From: Phycisphaeraceae bacterium
Lineage (GTDB): Bacteria > Planctomycetota > Phycisphaerae > Phycisphaerales > Phycisphaeraceae
Assembly (NCBI GenBank): GCA_029260715.1
Contig: JAJDCS010000025.1
Coordinates: forward strand, 1-43,700
Reading direction: 5' to 3'
DNA length: 43,700 nt
Shown here: positions 43,682 to 43,700 of the stretch, in pieces
Numbering within the stretch: position 1 is the first letter of the stretch
Layout: each line of letters starts with the position of its first letter
Notes under the pieces: generated by a model
What the model saw: only the letters and a program-made list of their open reading frames with translations
The model's database searches: none
Told to the model about the DNA's origin: nothing
Position numbers and translations under genes: made by a program

Positions 43682-43700
43682 ACACATTCGATATCGCACA

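Overview
The window looks like a piece of chromosome from a GC-rich planctomycete, most likely of the Phycisphaerae type. The main grounds are two PEP-CTERM proteins (one carrying a dockerin), two PD40 beta-propeller exoproteins, a eukaryote-like UDP-sugar pyrophosphorylase of the UAP1 type, a chlorite-dismutase-fold protein, and informational genes scattered outside their usual operons. rpmI-rplT has no infC beside it, pheS has no pheT, and rnpA has no rpmH. The taxonomic call is an inference from gene content; no rRNA is present.

Layout. 1-1052 is the right-hand edge of an integrated element. It holds a 36-bp perfect palindrome, a 139-bp unit bounded by 22-bp inverted repeats, a small phage-type helix-turn-helix gene, an integrase-tail-like reading frame, and a 3' fragment of tRNA-Tyr that reads as an attachment site. 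1.2-8.4 kb holds a GspE-N-like protein, ruvX, a mannose-1-phosphate guanylyltransferase, a ferredoxin/ferritin pair, a Bax-inhibitor-like membrane protein, an MFS transporter and a long acidic tail-anchored protein. 8.6-11.7 kb holds rsmE, a ChdC/HemQ-like haem protein and the UAP1-type enzyme. 11.9-17.4 kb has two tandem PD40 propeller paralogues, a small membrane protein and a possible GH67-like glycosidase. 17.9-22.1 kb is one giant exported zincin-like, repeat, dockerin and PEP-CTERM protein.

22.7-36.6 kb is mostly housekeeping: rpmI, rplT, mfd, a GNAT acetyltransferase, ligA, a DUF3553-like gene, a YihY-family membrane protein, rnpA, an RmlD-like reductase, a GH16-like exoenzyme, murB and mnmA. 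37-43.7 kb has a planctomycete-style exported protein of unknown function, a GH113-like mannanase-type protein, purD, pheS and a second PEP-CTERM protein.

The clearest non-gene discovery is a 127-bp element present twice (22121-22247 and 43555-43681, one mismatch). It has imperfect terminal inverted repeats and flanking TA, so it looks like a recently mobile MITE. Both copies lie at the 3' end of PEP-CTERM genes, and the first supplies the last six codons and the stop of its host gene. A REP-like palindrome pair similarly supplies the last codons of mfd. I found no CRISPR array, no rRNA, no complete tRNA and no convincing new defence system. The exported polysaccharide-related genes (GH16, GH113, GH67-like, dockerin protein) fit a life on algal or plant glycans, but they are not in one operon.
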